A stretch of DNA of 64,000 nt from Ralstonia pickettii (lineage in GTDB: Bacteria; Pseudomonadota; Gammaproteobacteria; Burkholderiales; Burkholderiaceae). Positions 42,821-52,382 of the stretch are shown here, piece by piece. The stretch is from positions 62,001 to 126,000 of the forward strand of contig NZ_JFZG01000011.1 in assembly GCF_000607165.1 (NCBI RefSeq), given 5' to 3'. The notes beneath the pieces are model-generated. The model had not been told where the DNA came from. It saw nothing but the letters and a program-made list of their open reading frames with translations, and did no database searches. A program made the translations under genes and the position numbers. The stretch's first letter is position 1, and each line of letters opens with the position of its first letter.

Positions 42821-45800
42821 TTGCCCGACTCATTCTTGCGTCCATTCGCAATCGATTCCTGGTGTTGCTGGCGACAGTGATGCTCACTGGGTGGGGCTTG
42901 TGGGCGGTCCGTAGCACGCCGCTTGACGCACTGCCAGACTTGTCGGACGTGCAGGTCATCATCCGGACGCCGTTCCCTGGCCAAGCCCCGCAGATTGTGG
43001 AGAATCAGGTGACGTATCCCCTGACCACCACGATGCTGTCGGTACCGGGGGCCAAGACCGTTCGCGGCTACTCATTCTTCGGCGATTCGTTCGTTTATGT
43101 CTTGTTCGAGGACGGCACCGACCTCTACTGGGCGCGCTCGCGCGTGCTGGAGTATCTCAACCAGGTGCAGTCACGCCTGCCTGCCGGGGCCAAGCCCGCA
43201 TTGGGCCCGGACGCCACCGGTGTGGGCTGGGTCTACGAGTACGCGTTGGTCGACAAGACCGGCAGCCATGACCTGAGTCAGCTGCGTGCGCTGCAGGATT
43301 GGTTCCTGCGCTTCGAGCTGAAATCACTGCCCAACGTGGCCGAGGTCGCCTCCATTGGCGGGATGGTCAAGCAGTTCCAGGTCGTGCTGCAACCCGACCG
43401 GATGCGAGCCTACAACCTCTCGCAGGCCAAGGTTCTCGCTGCTCTCAAAGGTGCCAACCAGGAAACAGGCGGTTCGGTACTGGAGCTGGGTGAGGCCGAG
43501 TACATGGTGCGGGCCAGTGGCTACCTGAAGACCCTCGATGACTTCCGCCAGATACCCGTAGTGACAAGTGATGCCGGCATACCCGTGCGGCTCGGGGACG
43601 TCGCTACGGTGCAGCTGGGGCCGGAAATGCGTCGGGGCATCGCCGAACTCAACGGACAAGGCGAAGTAGCCGGTGGCGTCATCGTCCTGCGGTCCGGCAA
43701 GAACGCGTTGGAGACCATTGAGGCGGTCAAGGCCAAGTTGGCGACCCTGCAAAAGAGCTTGCCTGCCGGCGTGGAGATTGTGCCGACTTACGACAGGTCG
43801 TCGCTCATCAATCGAGCAGTCGACAACCTGACGCACAAGCTCATCGAGGAATTCATCGTTGTTGCCGTCGTCTGCCTTGCATTCCTGTTTCATCTGCGCT
43901 CGGCACTCGTCGCCATCGTTTCGTTGCCGCTTGGCGTGCTGTCCGCCTTCCTGGTGATGCGATACCAAGGGGTCAATGCCAACATCATGTCGCTTGGTGG
44001 GATTGCCATTGCGATTGGCGCCATGGTGGATGCTGCCGTCGTCATGATTGAGAACGCGCACAAGCATCTGGAGCGCTGGCATGAAGAGCATCCGGATCAA
44101 GGCCTCGACGGGGCGGAGCGCTGGAGAGTGATTGGAGAATCGGCCTCCGAGGTGGGGCCCGCCTTGTTCTTCTCACTGCTGATCATCACGCTTTCCTTCG
44201 TCCCGGTCTTCACCCTGGAAGCGCAGGAAGGGCGGCTGTTCTCGCCGCTGGCGTTTACCAAGACCTATTCGATGGCGGCGGCGGCAGGGCTGTCAGTGAC
44301 GTTGGTCCCGGTGCTCATGGGCTACCTTATTCGAGGAAAGATTCCGCACGAACAGTCCAACCCGCTCAGCCGTTGGCTGATTCGCGCGTATCAGCCGGTC
44401 CTTGCGCGCGTTCTTGCCTTTCCGAAGACAACGCTGGTGATTGCCGGTGTCTTGCTGGCGCTGACAGCGTGGCCGGCACTGAAAATTGGTGCGGAGTTCA
44501 TGCCTCCCATGGACGAGGGCGATTTGTTGTACATGCCGTCAGCACTACCGGGTCTGTCTGCCGGTAAGGCCGCTCAATTGCTCCAGCAGACCGACCGGCT
44601 TATCAAGACCGTACCGGAGGTCGCTTCGGTATTCGGCAAGGCTGGGCGCGCCGACACCGCGACGGACCCTGCACCGATGGAGATGTTCGAAACTACGATT
44701 CAGTTCAAGCCGCGAGACCAATGGCGGCCTGGCATGACCCCGGACAAGTTGGTGGAGGAGCTTGATCGCACGGTCAAGGTTCCAGGCCTGTCGAACATCT
44801 GGGTGCCGCCCATCCGCAACCGTATCGACATGCTGGCCACCGGCATCAAGAGCCCAGTTGGCATCAAGGTATCGGGCGCTGACCTCAAGGAGATTGACCA
44901 GCTCACGACCCGAATCGAAGAGGCGGTGAAGCAGGTTCCCGGCGTTACCTCGGCGCTTGCTGAGCGGCTGTCTGGTGGTCGATACATCGACGTCGATATC
45001 AATCGTGCAGCGGCCGGTCGCTATGGACTGAACATTGAGGATGTGCAGAGCATCGTGTCTTCGGCCATCGGCGGCGACAACGTCGGTGAGGTGGTCGACG
45101 GACTGGCACGTTTCCCCATCAACGTGCGCTATCCCCGTGATTACCGTGACTCGATTGAGCAGTTGCGAGCGCTACCCATCGTGACCGAGCGCGGGCAACA
45201 GATTCGACTGTCCGATGTTGCAGATATCCGAGTCGTCCAGGGGCCGCCGATGCTGCGCAGCGAGAACGCTCGCTTGTCCGGTTGGGTCTATGTCGATATC
45301 CGGGGGCGCGACTTGCGCTCGGCCGTGAAGGAGATGCAAGGCATTGTGGCCAAGGCTGTCCCGATGCCTCCCGGCTACTCCGTGAGCTGGTCTGGACAGT
45401 TCGAATACCTGGAGCGTGCCACCGCAAAGCTGAGCGTCGTGGTTCCATTCACGCTGCTCATCATCTTCGTTTTGCTCTACCTGGTCTTCCAGCGTTTCGA
45501 AGAGGCGCTGCTCATCATGGGCACGCTTCCACTGGCCCTGATTGGCGGCTTCTGGCTGCTATACCTGCTTAGATTCAACCTATCAGTTGCCGGCATCGTC
45601 GGCTTCCTTGCGCTCGCAGGTGTGGCGGCGGAGTTTGGCGTCATCATGCTTCTTTACCTGAAACAGGCATGGGCAGCGCGTGAGGCGAATGGTGCTGCGG
45701 ATGTGCAATCCCTTGTCGAAGCGATTGAGGAGGGGGCAGCGTTGCGGGTGCGGCCCAAGGCGATGACTGTCGCGGTCATCCTGGCCGGGCTGATTCCAAT

Positions 45801-45954
45801 CATGTGGTCTCACGGCACGGGTTCAGAGGTGATGCAGCGCATTGCTGCACCCATGCTCGGTGGCATGGTGACCGCCCCCTTGCTGTCGCTATTTGTCGTG
45901 CCGGCGGGCTACTTGTTGCTACGTAGGCGCCAACTCAAGAGTGGTTCTTCATAG
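42817..45954 (+). CDS. cusA: CusA/SilA-type Cu+/Ag+ RND efflux pump
   Basis: A 1045-residue RND protein starting at GTG 42817 with GGGAGG upstream and a 4-bp overlap with cusB. The TM4 signature near residues 395-412 is [15 protein letters not shown], the AIG-x3-DAA form of monovalent metal pumps. Methionines for metal relay are present in [15 protein letters not shown] and [16 protein letters not shown], corresponding to positions used by CusA. It exports Cu(I) and Ag(I) by proton antiport. It is the last gene of the operon. Confidence 0.93.
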   Translation: MIARLILASIRNRFLVLLATVMLTGWGLWAVRSTPLDALPDLSDVQVIIRTPFPGQAPQIVENQVTYPLTTTMLSVPGAKTVRGYSFFGDSFVYVLFEDGTDLYWARSRVLEYLNQVQSRLPAGAKPALGPDATGVGWVYEYALVDKTGSHDLSQLRALQDWFLRFELKSLPNVAEVASIGGMVKQFQVVLQPDRMRAYNLSQAKVLAALKGANQETGGSVLELGEAEYMVRASGYLKTLDDFRQIPVVTSDAGIPVRLGDVATVQLGPEMRRGIAELNGQGEVAGGVIVLRSGKNALETIEAVKAKLATLQKSLPAGVEIVPTYDRSSLINRAVDNLTHKLIEEFIVVAVVCLAFLFHLRSALVAIVSLPLGVLSAFLVMRYQGVNANIMSLGGIAIAIGAMVDAAVVMIENAHKHLERWHEEHPDQGLDGAERWRVIGESASEVGPALFFSLLIITLSFVPVFTLEAQEGRLFSPLAFTKTYSMAAAAGLSVTLVPVLMGYLIRGKIPHEQSNPLSRWLIRAYQPVLARVLAFPKTTLVIAGVLLALTAWPALKIGAEFMPPMDEGDLLYMPSALPGLSAGKAAQLLQQTDRLIKTVPEVASVFGKAGRADTATDPAPMEMFETTIQFKPRDQWRPGMTPDKLVEELDRTVKVPGLSNIWVPPIRNRIDMLATGIKSPVGIKVSGADLKEIDQLTTRIEEAVKQVPGVTSALAERLSGGRYIDVDINRAAAGRYGLNIEDVQSIVSSAIGGDNVGEVVDGLARFPINVRYPRDYRDSIEQLRALPIVTERGQQIRLSDVADIRVVQGPPMLRSENARLSGWVYVDIRGRDLRSAVKEMQGIVAKAVPMPPGYSVSWSGQFEYLERATAKLSVVVPFTLLIIFVLLYLVFQRFEEALLIMGTLPLALIGGFWLLYLLRFNLSVAGIVGFLALAGVAAEFGVIMLLYLKQAWAAREANGAADVQSLVEAIEEGAALRVRPKAMTVAVILAGLIPIMWSHGTGSEVMQRIAAPMLGGMVTAPLLSLFVVPAGYLLLRRRQLKSGSS

Positions 45955-46124
45955 CCGTCGCCTTCGTGACAACCAATCTTCGGGAAATAAGAAAGCGTGT
46001 CCCGAGAGAGGTGCTTGGCAGCGTTAGAGGCGTGATCACCTTGCATCAGGAAGCCCGAGAACGTATAGAGGCGGGCTGAAGGTCGCCGAGGAGCAAGCGC
46101 TCCAGATAAAGCCGGCCATTAACC

Positions 46125-46490
46125 ATGAATCACACCGCCGTACCGCAAGGCGATAGCAGTGCACCTCAGTGGCTCAAGATGGTCGTCACCCTGGTCTACC
46201 GGGTCTTGTGCGGGCTATTGATACTGGCTGGAATTGCCTTCGTTGCGATGCAACTTTTCCGCCTGCCTATTGAGCGGCAACCGATTCGGTTGCCGCAGTT
46301 TTTCGCACAGGGTTTCGGCGTAATGGCGATATCCGACGCATGGCGAATCTGGCTGCTGCGCTTGCCTGTCCCGCATCGCTTTTCGGCGCCCGTTCCATAT
46401 GGCTACCCCGGGTGGCGGCCCATTCTCCAGGCGCAACTTGTTTGCGGGTGCGTGCTTGTGGCGTTCGGTGTGGCGCTTTTCTTTCTTTGA
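46125..46490 (+). CDS. small membrane protein, copy A of a duplicated gene
   Basis: A 121-residue protein with three likely membrane helices. It begins MNHTAVPQGDSSAPQWLKMV and contains WRIWLLRLPVPHRFSAPVPY and GYPGWRPIL. It is highly similar to the protein at 59024-59389, with similarity also in the DNA 60 bp downstream of the stop. Function is unknown. It stands alone behind cusA with a 170-bp gap and is not obviously part of the copper operon. Confidence 0.65.
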   Translation: MNHTAVPQGDSSAPQWLKMVVTLVYRVLCGLLILAGIAFVAMQLFRLPIERQPIRLPQFFAQGFGVMAISDAWRIWLLRLPVPHRFSAPVPYGYPGWRPILQAQLVCGCVLVAFGVALFFL

Positions 46491-46547
46491 TCCGAATCTC
46501 TCCCAGGGCGGCGCCTTCAATGGCGTTAGGCCATTGCGTGCAGCCGT

Positions 46548-46979
46548 TCACAGCCGCTGATACACGACACCTTGAATCGTGGCCTGCTCTGGCTTGGGTT
46601 CTTCGTCAAAGCGCCTCTGCGCTTCTGCAATCGCTTGCGTGTTCTTGTCCGCCCAGGCGACCAGCGCCATCACTGGCTCCAAGAGCGTCCGACCCAGTTC
46701 CGTAAGTTCGTAGTCGACGCGCGGGGGGATGGTCGGAAACACCGTCCGCGTGACCAAGCCGTCGCGCTCCAGCCCACGTAGAGTCAGCGTCAGCATGCGC
46801 TGCGAGATCCCGTCGATCTCTCGCTTGAGCTCATTGAAGCGCCGAGATCCCCCCTGCAGCGTGGTGATGACGTACAGGCTCCACTTATCGGCAACGCGAT
46901 CAAGGATCTTCCGCGTCGCCTGGCAGTCGCGTTCGTTCGGCTTAGGAGAGCCAGGTAGATCGGTGTGACTCAGTGACAT
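46548..46979 (-). CDS. HxlR-family transcriptional regulator
   Basis: A 143-residue regulator with the sensing cysteine in NERDCQATRKILDRVADKW. The winged helix is RRFNELKREIDGISQRMLTLTLRGLERDGLV, and the wing contains PPRVDYELTELG. It is divergent from the azoreductase gene. The spacer has two good dyads, so it probably represses azoR and itself until a quinone, azo compound or other electrophile modifies the cysteine. Confidence 0.88.
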   Translation of the reverse strand: MSLSHTDLPGSPKPNERDCQATRKILDRVADKWSLYVITTLQGGSRRFNELKREIDGISQRMLTLTLRGLERDGLVTRTVFPTIPPRVDYELTELGRTLLEPVMALVAWADKNTQAIAEAQRRFDEEPKPEQATIQGVVYQRL

Positions 46980-47002
46980 ACATGTGCCTTCTTGTGGGGA
47001 TC

Positions 47003-47060
47003 AGTTAGGAACCATACGATCCTAACTATGCAAAGGTAATTAGGTTCATAAGGATTACCT
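47003..47060. promoter_or_regulatory. two dyad operators between hxlR-type gene and azoR
   Basis: AGTTAGGA-N9-TCCTAACT (47003-47027) is a perfect 8-bp inverted repeat, and AGGTAAT-N13-ATTACCT (47034-47060) a perfect 7-bp one. They sit side by side in the 110-bp divergent spacer, where HxlR proteins bind their own promoters. The related half-sites (TTAGG and GGTAA-type) suggest two dimers. Confidence 0.75.
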
Positions 47061-47089
47061 AGTTCTGATTTTAGCCCATAGGAGCTTGT

Positions 47090-47710
47090 ATGAGTCACAT
47101 CCTGTTGATCACGTCCAGCCCGCGCGGTGCCGACGGCCTGTCCACGCGCTTCGCCGCCGACCTGGCCCGGCAACTTGCCGACCAGCGCCCGGACAGCACC
47201 CTGACGGTTCGCGACTTGTCGGTCGATCCGCTTCCGCACATTGATGACGGCTACGTCGATGGTCGCGTGACGCCGCCTGAATCGCGCACCCCCGCGCAAA
47301 TCGAAGCCGTGAAGCTGGCCGAGGCACTGATCGCGGAGCTGGCAGCCGCAGACATCCTTGTCATTGGTTCGGCCATGATCAACTTCGGCCCGCCCACGCA
47401 GTTGAAGGCATGGTTCGACTACGTGACCTGGCCGGGCGTGACCTTCAAGTACGGCGGCGATGGCATCGAGGGTCTCGTGAGGGGCAAGAAGGTTTATCTG
47501 GTTACGGCCAGCGGCGGCGTCTTCTCCCAGGGTCCCTTCGCACCCATGGATTTCCAGAGCGGCTATCTGAAGCACTTGCTCGGCTTCCTCGGCATGACCG
47601 ACATCGAGCAACTGCGTATCGAAGGGACAGCTTATGGCCCCGAAGCGGCTGAGGCGGCAATCGCTACGGCGGGCAAAGCGCTGCAATCCTTGCTGGCCCA
47701 GCCTGCTTGA
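47090..47710 (+). CDS. azoR: FMN-dependent NADH-azoreductase
   Basis: A 206-residue flavodoxin-fold protein. FMN phosphate loop: [21 protein letters not shown]. Further landmarks are [19 protein letters not shown] and [20 protein letters not shown], all typical of AzoR. It reduces azo bonds and quinones using NADH and FMN as a dimer. AGGAG precedes the ATG. It is divergent from the HxlR gene, which probably controls it. Confidence 0.92.
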   Translation: MSHILLITSSPRGADGLSTRFAADLARQLADQRPDSTLTVRDLSVDPLPHIDDGYVDGRVTPPESRTPAQIEAVKLAEALIAELAAADILVIGSAMINFGPPTQLKAWFDYVTWPGVTFKYGGDGIEGLVRGKKVYLVTASGGVFSQGPFAPMDFQSGYLKHLLGFLGMTDIEQLRIEGTAYGPEAAEAAIATAGKALQSLLAQPA

Positions 47711-47876
47711 TCGTCCGCACCGATCTGGATTGGGCGCTGGTGAGGATTCCGACCCTTACGGATGGGCCAGCGGATAGCGACGTGGACGTAGATTGGAACG
47801 CGAACCAAGCGGCGGACACGACATTCCTTCGGGCCGCTCCCGGCATCGCAAACAGCAGACGAACGACGGAGGCACC

Positions 47877-48509
47877 ATGCTGAAAATCGACCTCTATACC
47901 GAGATCACGTGCCCCTGGTGCCTTGTCGGCCAGCATCGGCTCGACAAGGTTCTTGCAGAACGCTTCCCAGAGCTGAATGCGGACATTCATCATCATCCGG
48001 TGCTGCTTTTGCCGGACGCGCCGTCCTCTGGACTGTTTATTCCCGATCTGCTTCGCTCGCGCTACGGCGTCACCGACACCAGTGCCGCCTTCGCCAGACC
48101 CGAAGCCGCCGCTCGGGCCTCCGGGCTGAATCTGGACCTCAGATATCAGCTTTACGCCTATCCGACCCAGGCTGCTCATGCACTCATTCAAGCCGCAGCA
48201 GAACGCGGCACGCAGCATCGTCTCGCGGTAGCGATCACTGAGGCCTACTTCCTCAACGCAAAGAACATTGCCGATGTCGATGTGCTTGCAGACATCGCTA
48301 TCGGCCATGGGTTCGATCACGCAGAGGCTCGCGCCATCGCCTTGGACATGACGCAACACAAGCGGGTCGAGATGGAAGCAGCCAGGTCCGCCGCTGCGGG
48401 CGTTCGGTCGGTTCCTCACTTCGTTTTTGGTAATGGACCCGAAATCAATGGCGGCCGCACCGAAGACGAGATTGCTTCGTCCATCAAAGCGGCACTACGC
48501 GCCGGCTAG
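47877..48509 (+). CDS. FrnE-like DsbA-family thiol oxidoreductase
   Basis: A 210-residue protein from ATG 47877 with GGAGG upstream. The thioredoxin-fold start LKIDLYTEITCPWCLVGQHR contains the CPWC active site. The helical insertion and VRSVPHFVFGNG with the cis-Pro are typical of FrnE/2-hydroxychromene isomerase-like DsbA relatives. No signal peptide, so it acts in the cytoplasm. It follows azoR by 166 bp, and a joint role in electrophile or disulfide stress is plausible. Confidence 0.88.
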   Translation: MLKIDLYTEITCPWCLVGQHRLDKVLAERFPELNADIHHHPVLLLPDAPSSGLFIPDLLRSRYGVTDTSAAFARPEAAARASGLNLDLRYQLYAYPTQAAHALIQAAAERGTQHRLAVAITEAYFLNAKNIADVDVLADIAIGHGFDHAEARAIALDMTQHKRVEMEAARSAAAGVRSVPHFVFGNGPEINGGRTEDEIASSIKAALRAG

Positions 48510-48542
48510 AGCCCATTCCCCTTGATGCGGACTTTGCGACGC

Positions 48543-48667
48543 TACTTCTGCTCCCAGTAGGATCGCCAATCGGCCACGGTCACCCACAGTGCTGCTCTGA
48601 GTTCCGTGTCGGTTAATTCTGCCATTGCAGCTTTGCGAAACCGTGCCGCGCATGGCGTGGTCCTCGT
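48543..48667 (-). pseudogene. gene remnant related to the one at 60589-60803
   Basis: An open stretch without a start codon encodes the C-terminal block ELTDTELRAALWVTVADWRSYW and a stop. The same block (DLTDTQLRAALWVTVADWRAYW) is found at the end of the broken gene at 60589-60803. The upstream part is interrupted by a stop at 48668-48670. The parent family is unknown. Confidence 0.6.
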
Positions 48668-48739
48668 CTACAGCAATATCCCCGCCCGGATGGTTCGATA
48701 CGCTCGAAAGGTCCCGCTGCCCCTCAGCCTTTCAGCCCG

Positions 48740-49993
48740 TCAGCTAAACTTGCGCGCCGCATCGCGCGCCAGGCCAGAACCGATCCCGCCGAACAGGTCG
48801 CCTTCGACGCGCCGCGCCGACGGCAGCACTTGCGCCAGTTGCTCTCGCAGCAACGGCACTCCGCTGGAGCCGCCGGCGAAGAGAATGGTATCGACCGTTT
48901 CCGCTGCGACGCCCGCCGTCTTCAGCATCGCCTGCACCGTCGAGACCGTCTTGCCGACCAGCTTCCCAATCGACTGGTCGAAGTCCTCGCGCGTGACGGG
49001 CTGCTTCAACTCGGGCGCGATGCGGTGCAGGTCGATCTCCGCCACCGGGACGTCCGACAACGCGATCTTCGCGTCTTCCACCTGAATGGCCAGCCAGTGG
49101 CCGGCGCGCTCGCGGATCAGGCGGATTAGGCGGTCGAGTTTTTCGGTGTCGGCGACATCTCGGTAATTGTCCATCACCACCGCCCACGCCTTGCGCGTGT
49201 ACACGTGGTTGATGGTGTGCCAGCTCGCCAGGTCGAAATACTGGCCTGACGGCATCGCCTTGCCGTTGCGCAGCGTGCTGTTCAGGCCAAGTAGCGGCAT
49301 CACGTTGGCTAGGCTCAAGGCGCGGTCGAAGTCGGTGCCACCAATGTGAACGCCGCCGTTGGCGAGGATGTCCTCGCGGCGGTCAGGGCGTTTCGCGCGG
49401 TCGGGCGACAGGCGCACCAGCGAGAAGTCCGACGTACCGCCGCCAATGTCCGCCACCAGCACAAGTTCTTCACCGCTGATGCCGGCCTCGTAGTCGAACG
49501 CGGCGGCGATGGGCTCGTACTGGAAGGCGATCTCGTCGAAGCCGGCGTCGCGCGCGATTTCCGACAGCGTGTCTTCGGCGAGCTGGTCGGCCTTGGGATC
49601 TTCGTCGATGAAGAACACCGGGCGGCCCAGCACGGCGCGGCGGAATTCATGGCCGGCGGCGCGCTCGGCGCGCCTCTTGAGTTCGCCGATGAAATGCGCC
49701 AGCAGCTTGCGGAAGGGCATGGCCTGGCCCATGACCTCGGTGCTTTCGTCCATCATCGACGTGCCGAGCAGGCTCTTGAGCGAGCGCATCAGGCGCCCCT
49801 CGTGGCCGGCAAGATAGTCGGTCAGCGCGGCACGGCCGTAGCTGACCAGCGGGTCTTCGGCGTGAAAGAAGATGACGGAAGGCAGCGTAACCTTGCCGTC
49901 TTCGAGCGGCAGCAGGGTGGGTGCGTCCGATCTCAGCCAGCCGACGGTGGAGTTGGACGTGCCGAAATCGACGCCGCAAGCGTTTGACATCAT
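48740..49993 (-). CDS. Hsp70-family chaperone, YegD-like
   Basis: A 417-residue actin/Hsp70 ATPase. Phosphate-1 loop: GVDFGTSNSTVGWL. Phosphate-2: LVADIGGGTSDFSLVRL. Adenosine segment: TILFAGGSSGVPLLREQL. It lacks a substrate-binding domain of DnaK length, as does YegD. A signature ANGGVHIGGTDFDRAL is also present. It probably acts as a specialised ATP-dependent chaperone. Two adjacent Met codons (49993 and 49990) could start translation. No operon partners. Confidence 0.88.
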   Translation of the reverse strand: MMSNACGVDFGTSNSTVGWLRSDAPTLLPLEDGKVTLPSVIFFHAEDPLVSYGRAALTDYLAGHEGRLMRSLKSLLGTSMMDESTEVMGQAMPFRKLLAHFIGELKRRAERAAGHEFRRAVLGRPVFFIDEDPKADQLAEDTLSEIARDAGFDEIAFQYEPIAAAFDYEAGISGEELVLVADIGGGTSDFSLVRLSPDRAKRPDRREDILANGGVHIGGTDFDRALSLANVMPLLGLNSTLRNGKAMPSGQYFDLASWHTINHVYTRKAWAVVMDNYRDVADTEKLDRLIRLIRERAGHWLAIQVEDAKIALSDVPVAEIDLHRIAPELKQPVTREDFDQSIGKLVGKTVSTVQAMLKTAGVAAETVDTILFAGGSSGVPLLREQLAQVLPSARRVEGDLFGGIGSGLARDAARKFS

Positions 49994-50390
49994 AGGATTG
50001 TGGCTTCTCGAGTACAGCGGGAGGCATGCGCCTGCACGGGATATCAGGAGCGGGCGCCACCGGCGAAGGGGCGCTATTGTAATGGCTTTGTGCGACGGAT
50101 CCCCTCACAGCGCCCGCTGTTACGCGCCGTCATGCGTCAGCGGAACGATTCCATCAATACGTTGCATCGGCCGGTTGAATCCGCAGCCAATTACCGACAT
50201 TCACGAGAAGCAGCTCTCGGGAAGCAAAGTTACCTGGGGGTAGAGGTTTCTTCCCAGCCTGAAAGCAAATTCACGAGACATCTGTTGTCAACTCTTAACC
50301 GCTCGAAACGATGGCAGTCCTGCCTGGATGGGTGCGTAGCAGCAGTCTTGCAGCTCATCTAGTTAAGAGCGGGGCACTCACCGCGTTCCA
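49994..50390. other. 397-bp intergenic region without a recognised gene
   Basis: It lies between the start of the Hsp70 gene and the terminator of the porin gene. No coding frame resembles a protein. The GC content falls in the right half. The Hsp70 promoter is expected near 50000-50080. Nothing else is recognised. Confidence 0.4.
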
Positions 50391-50417
50391 AAAAAATGGC
50401 CGGCGAAAGCGCCGGCC
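50391..50417 (-). terminator. rho-independent terminator of the porin gene
   Basis: GGCCGGCG-AAAG-CGCCGGCC forms an 8-bp GC stem (50398-50417). Read on the minus strand it is followed by A and a run of at least six T (50396-50391). It lies 90 bp beyond the porin stop. Confidence 0.9.
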
Positions 50418-50506
50418 AAACGTCCTTGAACCCAGTGACAAGTCAAGGTCGATATGATCTATCGGCGACGCGCCCTAGACGCGTCGCCCTGCCTTATTGG
50501 GATGTA

Positions 50507-51571
50507 CTAGAAGCGGTGGCGCACGCCGACCATCGCGCCAGTCTGGTTCTGGCCCGGCATAGTGTTAGCCGTACCGGTCACGCCATAGGTTGCATTTCCC
50601 TTGTTGTTCACATAACCAATCAGCGCGTAGGCATCGGTGCGCTTGGACAGCGCGTAGTCCGCGTTCAGCACGAACATCCAGGAGCTGTTGCTGTCGGTAC
50701 GTGCGTTCGTGTAGTAGGCAGCGCCCGTCAGAGTGAAGGCAGGGGTAAATTTGTAGAGCGCGCCGAGCCAGTAAAGATTGTCGTGGCGTGCCGTGCCGGT
50801 CGTGACTTCATCGCGCAGCCAGCGGTAGCCGGCAAATACCTTGGCATCGCCCACCGCGTAAGAAGCGCCAATGGCAGCGCGTTTGGCATCGAGTCCCGAT
50901 GCGGCGATGGTGCTGCCCTGGTACTGGTCATAGGCGACCCCCACCGAAAGCGGCCCATTTGCGTAAGCGACGCCCGCACCATAGTTCTTGCCCACCTTGA
51001 ACCTGCCAGGGACTTCACCGCCAAGTCCGGAATTGCTGTCACGCCCGAAGCTATAGAAGCCCGTTGCAGTCAGCCCGCCGAACTTGCCTGTGTATTTGAC
51101 TGCGTTGTCGGCTCGGCCGTTGAATTGGTTGTCCACCGAATTCAGCGAGTAGTTTGGCCCAACGGCCATCGGGTCGTAAGCCGCGAACAGGTCGTAAAGT
51201 GCGTTTTGTTGACGCCCCATCGTGACGGCACCGAAATCGCCCTGCAAGCCGACGTAGGCCTGGCGACCAAACAACCGACCACCCTGCGCAGATTTGCCGG
51301 TGTCGATGTCGAAGCCGCTTTCCAATACGAAGATACCCTTCAGGTTATTCCCCAGATCTTCAACGCCACGGATTCCCCAGCGCGATCCGGACAGCCCCCC
51401 GGAGGTGAGCCCCGTGACGGAGCCATTCCCGTTGGCGCCGCCGTTCACGTGGCTTTGATAGCTGATGCCGGCGTCAACAATGCCATAGAGCGTGACATTC
51501 GAAGACTGCGCGAATGCGGCGGCAGGCAAGGTGCTGGCTGCCATCGTCACGGCGAGGAGAGTTTTTTTCAC
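50507..51571 (-). CDS. gram-negative general porin (OmpC/Omp32-like trimeric porin)
   Basis: A 354-residue betaproteobacterial porin. The signal peptide KKTLLAVTMAASTLPAAAFA is followed by QSSNVTLYGIVDAGISY, the canonical first strand, then SRWGIRGVEDLGNNLKGIFVLESGF and GRQAYVGLQGDFGAVTMGRQ. The protein ends with the phenylalanine of GVRHRF needed for outer membrane assembly. The GTG at 51571 with TGAGG upstream is preferred. An in-frame codon at 51598 adds nine residues. Single-gene transcript ending at the terminator at 50391. Confidence 0.9.
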   Translation of the reverse strand: MKKTLLAVTMAASTLPAAAFAQSSNVTLYGIVDAGISYQSHVNGGANGNGSVTGLTSGGLSGSRWGIRGVEDLGNNLKGIFVLESGFDIDTGKSAQGGRLFGRQAYVGLQGDFGAVTMGRQQNALYDLFAAYDPMAVGPNYSLNSVDNQFNGRADNAVKYTGKFGGLTATGFYSFGRDSNSGLGGEVPGRFKVGKNYGAGVAYANGPLSVGVAYDQYQGSTIAASGLDAKRAAIGASYAVGDAKVFAGYRWLRDEVTTGTARHDNLYWLGALYKFTPAFTLTGAAYYTNARTDSNSSWMFVLNADYALSKRTDAYALIGYVNNKGNATYGVTGTANTMPGQNQTGAMVGVRHRF

Positions 51572-51851
51572 TGTTAGCCTCAGTTGCTGTTTGAACAAAC
51601 GAATCTGCGTTGGAGCCTGTCGTGACCTGCTATTGAACGTGCCCCCTAACGCTGAGACGAGAGAATGCGTCAGTGATGTGACAGCAATAAGTAAACAATC
51701 AACGAGGATGTGGATTTAATGTTTCTAGTAATGAAACAATTGGCTCCGGTATTGCGCTACTCGAAAAGCAAACTACGACGGGCCCTACCTACAGCATCAA
51801 GCGCGGCACACGGCAAGCCGCATAGCTCTCGGCAGCCTTGAGCCCCACGGG
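51572..51851. other. AT-rich upstream region of the porin gene
   Basis: Around 280 bp, with an AT-rich stretch at about 51680-51750. The porin promoter is expected here. No gene is visible until the degenerate CHAD coding remnant. Confidence 0.4.
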
Positions 51852-52258
51852 CTGATAGCTTCTTTCAACGAGGCCATCGGGCAGGCTATTCAGGCGGAGA
51901 CAGAGAGCGGTGAGCCCCTAGGAGAACTCGCCCACGCAGCATTGCTGGCGCATCGAGACAGGTTGCCAAGGCCCTTCGCCGCGCGTCGAATGGTGGCTTG
52001 CAGGAATCGCATCAGACTCTCATCCAGATGAAACGCTTGCGTTACCTCCTTGAGTTCTTCGGGGAAGTGCTAAGCAAGGAGGACCGCAAGCGCATTCGAC
52101 GGCTTGAACAGCTTCAAGACGCGCTCGGAGAATTGAACGACGTGGTCGTCGGAGCAGCATACCTGGGGCAAGTCCCGGTTAGCCCGGAGTACGCGGCGGC
52201 TTACGACCTGTTCGTCCAGTGGCTGAGGGGTTGCGTTACTTATCCACAAAAGCTGTGA
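51852..52258 (+). pseudogene. broken CHAD-domain gene (polyphosphate-granule type)
   Basis: Two frames together read like a CHAD domain. The first, about 51852-51965, gives FNEAIGQAIQAETESGEPLG and LAHAALLAHRDRL. The second, from 51965, gives AKALRRASNGGLQESHQTLI, then KRLRYLLEFFGEVLS and LQDALGELNDVVVGAAYLG. The switch needs a one-base shift near 51963-51965, and the N-terminal half of a normal CHAD protein is missing. CHAD domains use basic His/Arg/Lys residues to bind polyphosphate granules. The gene appears dead. Confidence 0.75.
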
Positions 52259-52262
52259 ACAA
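52240..52262. promoter_or_regulatory. inverted pair of DnaA-box-like nonamers
   Basis: TTATCCACA (52240-52248) is an exact DnaA box. Facing it after 5 bp is TGTGAACAA (52254-52262), whose complement TTGTTCACA is close to one. With only two sites and no AT-rich unwinding region or replication gene, a regulatory or chance origin is more likely than a replication origin. Confidence 0.3.
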
Positions 52263-52333
52263 AGCACGCTTCGAGCTCTGTCAACCCGCGTTGGACTTGA
52301 ATCGGCTCGGTGTGCTCAAACTTTGTGCGCCAC

Positions 52334-52355
52334 GGAAACTGTATATACTGTTTCC
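52334..52355. promoter_or_regulatory. 22-bp near-perfect palindrome over the -10 of the H1-like gene
   Basis: GGAAAC and GTTTCC flank an AT-rich centre, matching in 20 of 22 positions. A TATACT -10-like element (52344-52349) lies inside it, 34 bp before the start codon. A repressor, perhaps the ribbon-helix-helix product itself, could bind here and block the promoter. The ACTGTATATA core also recalls LexA half-sites. Confidence 0.55.
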
Positions 52356-52382
52356 AAACGCGTCAGAAAGGAGGGGTAAAAA

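Noticed and set aside
52240-52262. Replication origin
   Set aside because: Only two DnaA-like nonamers, no AT-rich unwinding element, and no dnaA, repA or parAB next to it.
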